NCBI GenBank assembly: GCA_017535125.1
Contig: JAFXUS010000032.1
Location: 1-64,000, forward strand
Length of the DNA: 64,000 nt
From: Bacteroidales bacterium
Lineage (GTDB): Bacteria; Bacteroidota; Bacteroidia; Bacteroidales; UBA932
Reading direction: 5' to 3'
In this document: piece after piece, positions 57,441 to 64,000 of the stretch
How the letters are laid out: each line of letters opens with the position of its first letter
Numbering within the stretch: position 1 is the stretch's first letter
The notes under the pieces: model-generated
Database searches by the model: none
The model's input: only the letters and a program-made list of their open reading frames with translations
What the model was told of the DNA's origin: nothing
Translations under genes and position numbers: made by a program

Positions 57441-58319
57441 TTATTTCAGCAGTTTGTTCCGCAACGCGGTCTGCTCTTCGGCGGTGAAGCCGAGGGCCTT
57501 TTCCAGGTACGCAGCCAGGGAGCCGTACCTTGCGTCGATGAGGTCCAGGGTGCTCTCGAAGTTCTCCACGCTCACGCCCACCATGGCGCGGATGAAGGCG
57601 AGTTCGCCCTCGCCGCCACCCAGCTGGGTGATGCGCTCCGACAGCGCTTTCACCGCGGGTGCATAAGACACGTTGGACAGGGAGAAATCCTCCACGATGG
57701 TCTTGCGGTCGGCGCCCAGGGCGGCCAGCACGAAGGCGGTGGCCCAGCCGGCCCGGTCTTTCCCCTGGGAGCAGTGCCAGAGGACACCGCCCTTGGCATT
57801 CAGCACGCCTTTCAGGAACTGCCCGTAGAGGCGCTGGGAGAGCGTATCCATCACGATGGCAGGATAGAGTTTATCCGCCAGTTCCTGCGCCTTGGGTACA
57901 AAGGCGTATTCGGCGAGGGTTTCCAGGATATTGGCCGACTGAATCTTCGTGGTGTCGGTTCTTCCGGAAGTGAAAACATCGACGAACGCCTGGGGGAGGG
58001 TGGACAGACGGGTGATGGTGACCCCGTCCACGGCACGGTCGGGATCAGACTCGACCTCGGCGTCGAAACGGAAGTCATAGACGTCGCTCAGGCCGAAGCG
58101 GTCCTTCAGCATGGCGACATCCTGGTCGCTGGCAAGGGACAGATTCCCGCTGCGGACAAGTTTCCCCCATTGGATGCTGCGCCCGTCCTGCATCACCAGG
58201 CCGCCCAGCTCGCGGGCGTTCTCTATTCTTTCAAAAGGAATAGTTCTGTCTTTGGGCGTATGTTGGCAGGAAGAGAGCATAGCAACAAACAAAAATAATA
58301 ATTTACAATCAATTCTCAT
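57441..58319 (-). CDS. Tyrosine-phosphatase-family lipoprotein
   Basis: A 292-residue lipoprotein (MRIDCKLLFLFVAMLSSC) of the protein-tyrosine/serine phosphatase family (Y_phosphatase3). It has the N-terminal ENARELGG, the VYDFRFDAEVE general-acid region and the CX5R loop HCSQGKDRAG with Cys183 and Arg189. Enzymes of this type in gut Bacteroidota may act on phosphorylated sugars, lipids or phytate-like compounds as well as proteins. ATG 58319 precedes the signal peptide. Confidence 0.87.
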   Translation of the reverse strand: MRIDCKLLFLFVAMLSSCQHTPKDRTIPFERIENARELGGLVMQDGRSIQWGKLVRSGNLSLASDQDVAMLKDRFGLSDVYDFRFDAEVESDPDRAVDGVTITRLSTLPQAFVDVFTSGRTDTTKIQSANILETLAEYAFVPKAQELADKLYPAIVMDTLSQRLYGQFLKGVLNAKGGVLWHCSQGKDRAGWATAFVLAALGADRKTIVEDFSLSNVSYAPAVKALSERITQLGGGEGELAFIRAMVGVSVENFESTLDLIDARYGSLAAYLEKALGFTAEEQTALRNKLLK

Positions 58320-58343
58320 GTCAGATTCCAAAATAACGGTGTA

Positions 58344-59186
58344 TCAAAATAACTGAACGATCTTCTGCAGGGCTTCTGGCGGGAGGGAGGTGTGGTACGC
58401 CATGTCAAAGACGTACGGGACCTTGGCGGCATAGAAGGGGAAGAGTCGTTTGGTATATGCTTCCAACGCACCCGGATCCGTTGTCCCCAGGTAAGCGGGG
58501 AGGAAGATATTCCAGTGCTTGTTGAAGGTTTCCGGCGTGATATGGAAAAGGTTCACCGAACGGTCGGCTTTCATGTTGTGGGCCATCGTCCAAAGAATGG
58601 AGATGTCCCATTCGGGAACGCCGTGACTGAACTCGCCCACGTCGATCCAGAGCGTGCGGTCTCCGTCTGTGATGATGTTGCCGATCTGGAGGTCACCGTG
58701 CAGGCAGGTATCCGCTTCCGGCACCTTCTCCAGGAACGCCAGGGCGCGCTGCTTATATTCTTCCGGGACACGGTCCTTCTCCTGATAGAACCGGGTAAGG
58801 ACTTCCTTGTAAGAGTGGAGGCGGGCGGGATCGGCCTTATGGGCGTGCAGCTCCCGGGCGGCGCGCGCGAAGGTCAGGGAGATCTCCTCCAGCCGTTCGG
58901 GCTCTTCGGAGAGGATGCGGGCAAAGGAGCGCTTGTTCTTGATGAGCTCGTATTCGGCGCCGAAGCGCTCCCCGTCGGTGACCAGTCTGTAGGGCTCCGG
59001 CGTGGGGATGCCCATCTCGAAGACGGTGCGGGCAGTGAGGAATTCCCCCGCCGCTCTGTCAGCCTCAAATCCGGGATTGTAGAGTTTGGCCAGCGTCTGG
59101 CCGTCTTTGCGCGTGTAGGCCTGGGCCGTGCCGCCCTCGCCTGTCTGGATATAATCTTCCAGTTTTATGGTTTCGTAGGTGCCCAT
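58344..59186 (-). CDS. APH-like phosphotransferase, TIGR02172 type (copy 1)
   Basis: A 280-residue kinase-fold protein of the aminoglycoside-phosphotransferase superfamily. The glycine-rich start is QTGEGGTAQAYT, then a Lys in TLAKLYNP, the catalytic loop CLHGDLQIGNIITDGD and the DFG-like IDVGEFSHG. The TIGR02172 group is known from anaerobes such as Fibrobacter, and its substrate is unknown. Strongly similar to the copies at 59192 and 60103, showing tandem duplication. There is no basis to call it an antibiotic resistance gene. Confidence 0.87.
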   Translation of the reverse strand: MGTYETIKLEDYIQTGEGGTAQAYTRKDGQTLAKLYNPGFEADRAAGEFLTARTVFEMGIPTPEPYRLVTDGERFGAEYELIKNKRSFARILSEEPERLEEISLTFARAARELHAHKADPARLHSYKEVLTRFYQEKDRVPEEYKQRALAFLEKVPEADTCLHGDLQIGNIITDGDRTLWIDVGEFSHGVPEWDISILWTMAHNMKADRSVNLFHITPETFNKHWNIFLPAYLGTTDPGALEAYTKRLFPFYAAKVPYVFDMAYHTSLPPEALQKIVQLF

Positions 59187-59191
59187 AGTAT

Positions 59192-60055
59192 TTAATAATA
59201 CAATTTTACCAGTTTTCTGGCCTGGAAATAGAAGAAGAGTTTCTCCACAAATGTCGGTTTTTGGAAGACCGTCCGGAGGATTACATCAACGGCGGCGAAT
59301 TTGCCGGCCAGGGCGTCAAATTCGCTGTGGTCTTCCTTCCCGGTGTACTCCATGGCAAAGGCGTCCCAGAACTTCTGGAACTGCTCCAGGCTCATATGGA
59401 AGATATCCTGCACCCGTTTCATCGGGGCATACAGATGGCATATCAGGAACAGGTGGCCGATGTCGAACATCGGGTCTCCGCAGGCAAAACGGTCCAGATC
59501 TATCCAATAGAAGTTCTCTCCGGCCAGGATGAGATTGCCCGTCTGGAAATCTCCGTGGGAGCAGCCCGTACTTTCAGGGATGCTTTCAATAAAGGTGCGG
59601 ATGGACTTTTTATTCTTCTTGCTCACATAAGTAGCCATCTCAATGGCCACAAGCGCCTGCTGCTTCCTCCTGTGGAAGAAATCCGTATTGCAGGGTGTTG
59701 CCCAAAGTTGCTTTCCCTTCTGGCACAGGAGACGGGCCATTTCTTCCGTTCGCTCCGGATTCTCCTGGCAGATGCGCGAGAGTGATTTCTTGCCTTTGAT
59801 GAGCTGGGAGATGGTGCCATAGGCGTCTCCTACGCGTACGATATGATACATCTCGGGAACGGAAATCCCTAGACAGGCAACGGCCTTGGAGATGTCATAT
59901 TCGTGCTGGACTGCCTCCAATGTGCTCAGGCGAGCGTTGTTAACCTTGAGAATCTCGGCCGGTGCCGCGGGATTGACATACGTTTTCCCGTTGCCGCCTT
60001 CGCCTACCTGCTGCCAGTCGGCAAGATTTATTTGTGGATACTGATTCTGATTCAT
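59192..60055 (-). CDS. APH-like phosphotransferase, TIGR02172 type (copy 2, divergent)
   Basis: A 287-residue member of the same family and the most divergent of the three. The nucleotide loop is QVGEGGNGKTYV, the catalytic loop CSHGDFQTGNLILAGEN and the metal site IDLDRFACGDP. Unlike its neighbours it lacks the VTDGERFGAEYELI block and has YHIVRVGDAYGTISQLI instead. Start ATG 60055 (MNQNQYPQINL) fits the neighbours; an upstream ATG at 60091 adds 12 residues. It ends 5 nt before copy 1. Confidence 0.85.
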   Translation of the reverse strand: MNQNQYPQINLADWQQVGEGGNGKTYVNPAAPAEILKVNNARLSTLEAVQHEYDISKAVACLGISVPEMYHIVRVGDAYGTISQLIKGKKSLSRICQENPERTEEMARLLCQKGKQLWATPCNTDFFHRRKQQALVAIEMATYVSKKNKKSIRTFIESIPESTGCSHGDFQTGNLILAGENFYWIDLDRFACGDPMFDIGHLFLICHLYAPMKRVQDIFHMSLEQFQKFWDAFAMEYTGKEDHSEFDALAGKFAAVDVILRTVFQKPTFVEKLFFYFQARKLVKLYY

Positions 60056-60102
60056 AGCTTTATGCTTTTGAATTTCGCGTTGTTCGGCCACATTTCTACT
60101 TC

Positions 60103-60972
60103 TTACATTCCCAAATTGCGGCGTATCAGGGAGAGAGTCATCTCCGAAGGAGCGCCGGAGCCATTGTGTATTTTACTGATGATAAAGAGCATTTTCACGG
60201 CGAAATACGGGAAAAGCGCCTGCTGTTTCTTCTTGAGCTCTTCCTGGTCTTCTATGCCGAAATAGGCCTTGGCAAAAACAGCCCAATGCTGCCGGAGCAC
60301 CTCCATGGGAAGGTGGAAAATGCTAATGGCCCGCTGCTCGCTCATATAATTGGACGAGAAGAACATCATGCCAAGGTCCCATTCGGGGACGCCGTAAGCG
60401 AAATCGCCCACGTCTATCCAGAGGGTGCGGTCCCCGTCGGTGATGATGTTGCCGATATGGAGGTCTCCGTGCAGGCAGGTGGGAGTATCCGGAACAGCTT
60501 CCAGAAATTGCAGCGCCTTTTCGCGCACATCCGCGGGAACGTCTGTGTAACGGACAATCTGATTCCTGATAAGGTCTTTCATGGAGGGCAGGCGGGTGGT
60601 GTCGGCCGGGGTCTGGTGGATTTCCCGGGCCAGCTGTGCAAAGCGCAGGGACAGCGGCTCCAGTTGCTCTGGCTCCTGCGATATGATGCGGGCAAAAGAG
60701 CGCTTGTTAGGGATAAGCTCATATTCGGCGCCAAAGCGTTCCCCGTCCGTCACCAGCCGGAGGGGCTTCGGAGTGAGGATCCCCATCTCATACACGATTT
60801 TGTTCACCATAAACTCTCGCTCGGCCGTTTCGGCGCCCATGCCCTTCATGAATAGTTTAGCAAGGGCCTTTCCGTCTTTATGATTGTACGTGAGGGCCAT
60901 TCCGCCCTCTCCGCTCTGGATATAATCATCCAGGTTGATGAGTTCGTATTCCTGCTTGCTTGTCGTGTTCAT
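60103..60972 (-). CDS. APH-like phosphotransferase, TIGR02172 type (copy 3)
   Basis: A 289-residue kinase-fold protein closely resembling copy 1: both share DDYIQSGEGG/EDYIQTGEGG, LVTDGERFGAEYELI, KRSFARI, CLHGDL.IGNIITDGD and LWIDVGDFAYGVPEWD. The first gene of the three-gene array on the minus strand. Start ATG 60972 (MNTTSKQEYEL) is used rather than the ATG at 60984. Role and substrate unknown. Confidence 0.87.
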   Translation of the reverse strand: MNTTSKQEYELINLDDYIQSGEGGMALTYNHKDGKALAKLFMKGMGAETAEREFMVNKIVYEMGILTPKPLRLVTDGERFGAEYELIPNKRSFARIISQEPEQLEPLSLRFAQLAREIHQTPADTTRLPSMKDLIRNQIVRYTDVPADVREKALQFLEAVPDTPTCLHGDLHIGNIITDGDRTLWIDVGDFAYGVPEWDLGMMFFSSNYMSEQRAISIFHLPMEVLRQHWAVFAKAYFGIEDQEELKKKQQALFPYFAVKMLFIISKIHNGSGAPSEMTLSLIRRNLGM

Positions 60973-61033
60973 AGTGGTTATCATATTTTTTGTAAATTCT
61001 GAAAGTGACGGGACGAACTTTCTTCAAATCTTC

Positions 61034-61540
61034 TTAGAAGGTAGCCATTACATTTTCATGTGGTCGCCGATAAAGAGATTGAGCGCAGTCTTGAGCTTCT
61101 TTCCCTGAAGGAAGGGTAGATTCAAATGGTTGGCCGAAGGCCAGGTGCAAATGACTTTTGCTGCCCGCATCCAGTTTTCCGTTCCCCTTAATGGTGAGCG
61201 TCTTGTCCTCGGGAATAAAGATGCCGGGAAATCCGCTGGCGAAGCCCCTCACGATATTGGAAGCCTCCAGGACAAGGGTGGCATCTCCCAGCGCGGTAAT
61301 GCCGGCCCAGGAGTATTCGTCTTCGTTCACACCGTAGATAACGGCATTTTTCAGCGTTACGGTGGCACCGTCGGCAATGGTGATCTTGTAGTTGCCGTTT
61401 ATTATGCCCGAGAGCACATCTCCATTTTTGGCCTCATAGTCGGCCGAAAGCGTGGCAAGGTCCATGGTCCTGACATCGGCCATCTTGTTACAAGACAGCG
61501 CCATGAGCACAGCGCTCAGTATAATCAGGATTCTTTTCAT
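61034..61540 (-). CDS. Lipoprotein with carbohydrate-binding-like repeats, chimeric 3' end
   Basis: A 168-residue lipoprotein (MKRILIILSAVLMALSC). From ~50 to 125 it resembles beta-helix domains of Bacteroidota surface proteins (GATVTLKNAVIYG, ITALGDATLVLEASN, FPGIFIPEDKTLTIKGNG). After KLDAGS the expected repeats stop and the tail looks non-native. Another frame, ending at 61048, encodes a natural-looking tail (KVICTWPSANHLNLPFL, KLKTALNLFIGDHMKM). This suggests a frameshift or a deletion that fused two gene parts. Confidence 0.6.
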   Translation of the reverse strand: MKRILIILSAVLMALSCNKMADVRTMDLATLSADYEAKNGDVLSGIINGNYKITIADGATVTLKNAVIYGVNEDEYSWAGITALGDATLVLEASNIVRGFASGFPGIFIPEDKTLTIKGNGKLDAGSKSHLHLAFGQPFESTLPSGKEAQDCAQSLYRRPHENVMATF

Positions 61541-61574
61541 ACTACAAGACTTATGGGTTTCGTGTGTCCAGAAT

Positions 61575-64000
61575 CTATCTCGCAGCGACGATATCCAAAA
61601 GGTAGTGAGGGGTAAAGTACTTGTCCATGAACTGGTAGTAGCCGAGCAAGGGGAGCACGGCCTTGTACTGGTCGGCCAGTAGGCCTTGTTCGATATGCAT
61701 GTCACCCGGCCCGGCGATAACCAGGACGTTCTGGTTGTCGGCCGAGTACGCCTTCCATTCGACCTTGTCAGTGGACGGGTTGCCGCAGCGTGCAAAATTG
61801 GTCCACATCTGCTGAACGGTCGTAAAGATCTCATCGGAGATGTTCGTGCCGTTGAAGGCGCTGCGTGTCCCGAAGCCGCGCATGTTGAACACGAACATAA
61901 GTTCCACGGAATGCGCTGCTCCCACATCCGGGTTGCTTCCCGGGTACGACCAGTAGTAGCAGAACGTCTTGTTGAACGCGCTCTGTGCGTCGAGTTGTTG
62001 GAGCATGGGGACCCTGAACATGAGTTCATTCATGAACTCCGTCTCGACAAGTCCCGGCTCCCGGGTCCTGCAGACCCGCTGGAACTCCTCGTAATACTTC
62101 TTGTCCTCTTCCTTCAGGCATTGGGCTGCGTCGCCCACGGCGCGAGCAGCGAATAACTTCTGCTCCTCCAGGTTCAGTTCCGCGCCTTCGCCCATGAACA
62201 GCCTGGCCTCATCGGCCGTGCTGCCCGCCAAGATGGAGATGTGCTTTGCATAGCCTTTCTTGTACAACTCGATGGGCGCCTCAGGGAGCACTTCGGTCCC
62301 GTAGTAGGGGCAGGACGTGAACTGGCCCACCGCCTGTACATACGCCTCCTGTAGTTTCTCCTCGCTCAGCGCCATAATCTCGTCCATATTCTTGCAGCCG
62401 GTGTATTCAAGCAGCGCCTTGGTCTTGCCCTGTGCGGATTCGCAGCCGACCGGGAAGGCCAGGGTGGTGGAGCCGCTCTGTGCGATGACCTTCTGGAAAT
62501 ACCGGTTTGCCTCCTTCATGACCGGCAGGATGGAGACCGAGCCGCCGCCGGCGCTTTGTCCGAAGATGGTCACGTTGTCGGGGTCGCCGCCGAAAGCGGC
62601 GATGTTCTCGTGCACCCACCGGAGCGCCATAGCCTGGTCCAGCAGGCCGTTGCAGGGCGCCGTCTTGAAGTTCTCCCCGCCGGGTACCGACGAGAAGTCC
62701 ATGAAGCCGTACATGTTCAGGCGGTAGTTGATGTTCACCATGATGATGTCGCTCTGCGCCTGGACCAGGTTGGCTCCGCTGTAGGAGGCCTCAGAGCCTG
62801 AGCCGACGACGTACGCCCCGCCGTGGATCCAGACCATGACCGGCTTCTTCGCGGTCTTGTCGTCGGTGTTGACCCAGATGTTCAGGTAGAGGCAGTCCTC
62901 GGATTCCAGTTGCTGAACGCTGTCCGGGTAGCCGAGCGAGCCGAAAGCTCCCTTTCCGTAGTATTTGGCTTCAAAGACCCGGTCGCTCGCGTCCACGTAC
63001 TCCGGCGCCTTGAAGCGGCGCTTGCCCACGGGCGCCTTCGCGTAAGGGATTCCCAGCCACGACGCGACCCCGTGTTCCTCCGTGCCCACGAAGGTGCCGT
63101 TCACGCACTTCACGGCATGGGCCTTGTCGTAGTCTCCCGTGATTTCGCTGTTCAGGTACTCGTAATGCTCGAATCTGACTAAATCCTTGAATTCTCTTTT
63201 CTTGTCACTTATTCTTTTGCCACAGAAATATACCTCGTCCGGTTTGTTATAACTGAAACCCTCGTGCTCTACCGTGAGCAAGTCGTTGTCGAAGACCAGG
63301 AAGTCGGCATCCTTGCCGACCGTAATGGAACCCTTGGTGGCCTCGATGCCCAGTTGCCTGGCGCCGTTGATGGTATAGCCCAGGAGCATTTCTTCAATGC
63401 CCATCCTTTCGTCTTCAGGAGGAAATACCAAAGCAACTCTGGCGTATTCAGGGACCCTGGTCTTTTCTGTAGACTGGCGTGTCATGCCGATCTCCATACC
63501 GAGGTAGGGGCTCCATGTCATAAAGTCTTCGAAGGTTATGTTATCACTTGACCAGGTCACCAGGGCACCGGAGTCCCAGATCGTTTTACAACGGAACTGC
63601 TTTCTGGAACGCTCCTCGCCCAGCCATACAGCACTGACTGCGGGGTCATCGGAATGCCACCACGGCGTGAAATTCGCGATGACGCCCAACTTCGCAAAAC
63701 GATCCAGATCTGCATCGTCTTGAATCTCCAGATGGGCACAGGTAACCTTCACGTGGAAGTTGTCTCCCAACTCCTTTTCTGCCATTTCCACGCCGTCCAG
63801 CACCGTACGGGACGCACGCTCCCCTACGGTGTGGAGATGCAGGTCCAGGTTGGCTTCATTGAGTTCCTTCAAAAGGGCTGCAATTCCCTCCGCGGAGAAG
63901 GCGGTAGAAGACCCTGTAGTATGGATATCTGCATAGGGCGTGACCATGGCCGCGGTGTGGATCTTCTGGGTGCCGTCCATGAAAATCTTCATGGTGTGGA
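61575..64000 (-). CDS. Amidohydrolase-carboxylesterase fusion, 5' end beyond window
   Basis: The frame is open to the right edge; residue numbers are counted from ATG 63992, which is probably internal. Residues 1-~262 match the C-terminal part of YtcJ-like amidohydrolases (LHLHTVGERA, TWSSDN, GSITVGKDADFLVFD). Residues ~290-805 form a type-B carboxylesterase: ESEDCLYLNIW, oxyanion HGGAYVVGSG, nucleophile Ser480 in FGQSAGGGS, later a Glu in STADEAR and a His in GAAHSVELMF. The two domains are joined without a stop by a short basic linker. Location and substrate unknown. Confidence 0.85.
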   Translation of the reverse strand, partial: HTMKIFMDGTQKIHTAAMVTPYADIHTTGSSTAFSAEGIAALLKELNEANLDLHLHTVGERASRTVLDGVEMAEKELGDNFHVKVTCAHLEIQDDADLDRFAKLGVIANFTPWWHSDDPAVSAVWLGEERSRKQFRCKTIWDSGALVTWSSDNITFEDFMTWSPYLGMEIGMTRQSTEKTRVPEYARVALVFPPEDERMGIEEMLLGYTINGARQLGIEATKGSITVGKDADFLVFDNDLLTVEHEGFSYNKPDEVYFCGKRISDKKREFKDLVRFEHYEYLNSEITGDYDKAHAVKCVNGTFVGTEEHGVASWLGIPYAKAPVGKRRFKAPEYVDASDRVFEAKYYGKGAFGSLGYPDSVQQLESEDCLYLNIWVNTDDKTAKKPVMVWIHGGAYVVGSGSEASYSGANLVQAQSDIIMVNINYRLNMYGFMDFSSVPGGENFKTAPCNGLLDQAMALRWVHENIAAFGGDPDNVTIFGQSAGGGSVSILPVMKEANRYFQKVIAQSGSTTLAFPVGCESAQGKTKALLEYTGCKNMDEIMALSEEKLQEAYVQAVGQFTSCPYYGTEVLPEAPIELYKKGYAKHISILAGSTADEARLFMGEGAELNLEEQKLFAARAVGDAAQCLKEEDKKYYEEFQRVCRTREPGLVETEFMNELMFRVPMLQQLDAQSAFNKTFCYYWSYPGSNPDVGAAHSVELMFVFNMRGFGTRSAFNGTNISDEIFTTVQQMWTNFARCGNPSTDKVEWKAYSADNQNVLVIAGPGDMHIEQGLLADQYKAVLPLLGYYQFMDKYFTPHYLLDIVAAR

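Noticed and set aside
58344..60972. Aminoglycoside resistance genes
   Set aside because: Only the general APH fold and catalytic loop are visible. The TIGR02172 family has no established link to resistance.

Overview
The window reads as the chromosome of a GC-rich, uncultured Bacteroidota bacterium, probably Bacteroidales. The evidence is TAnnTTTG promoter boxes, DUF4230 and DUF3109 proteins, a fused ThrA, many lipoproteins with short lipoboxes, an mreBCD-mrdA-rodA cluster and three TIGR02172-type kinases. The genus cannot be resolved from sequence alone. Most genes are housekeeping and tightly packed, often with 1-17 nt overlaps.

Layout. 0-8.2 kb (+): the 3' part of aspS, then murB, murA, thrA, an M20 deacylase and dapB, then a lipoprotein. 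8.2-9.9 kb: repeat-rich DNA with one small minus-strand gene. 9.9-14.3 kb (+): an AT-richer accessory operon of eight mostly unknown genes, ending beside tRNA-Val(GAC). 14.6-20.1 kb (-): dapA-dapD-dapF-aminotransferase, then a lipoprotein and two DUF4230 genes. 20.2-25.7 kb: GH43, and divergently NlpC/P60, M24 peptidase, fabG and comF. 25.8-35.6 kb: hemW, a coiled-coil protein, DUF3109, an M16-like pseudoenzyme, a TPR protein, a U32 protein and a lipoprotein. 35.8-40.1 kb (-): PBP1A, ddl and prmC. 40.2-50.8 kb: topA, an Lrp regulator, ispD, mreBCD-mrdA-rodA and a two-domain esterase. 50.86-51.67 kb: tRNA-Leu(UAA) split by a group I intron. 51.8-64 kb: envelope and accessory genes, including three tandem kinase paralogs and an amidohydrolase-carboxylesterase fusion cut by the window end.

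Functional themes. Aspartate flows through ThrA, DapA, DapB, DapD, an aminotransferase, an M20 deacylase and DapF to meso-diaminopimelate by the succinylase route. MurA, MurB, Ddl, PBP1A, PBP2, RodA and MreBCD use the product for peptidoglycan and cell shape.

Most unusual signals. (1) A 727-nt group I intron after U34 of tRNA-Leu(UAA), carrying a decayed HNH endonuclease gene. (2) Short palindromic repeats whose stems vary but stay complementary. Copies lie in frame inside murB and dapF (where one also supplies the stop codon), and half a copy lies in prmC. Other hairpin or tandem-repeat insertions sit inside hemW and the U32 gene. (3) An AT-rich operon of unknown small proteins with an internal duplicated gene. 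(4) An amidohydrolase-carboxylesterase fusion.
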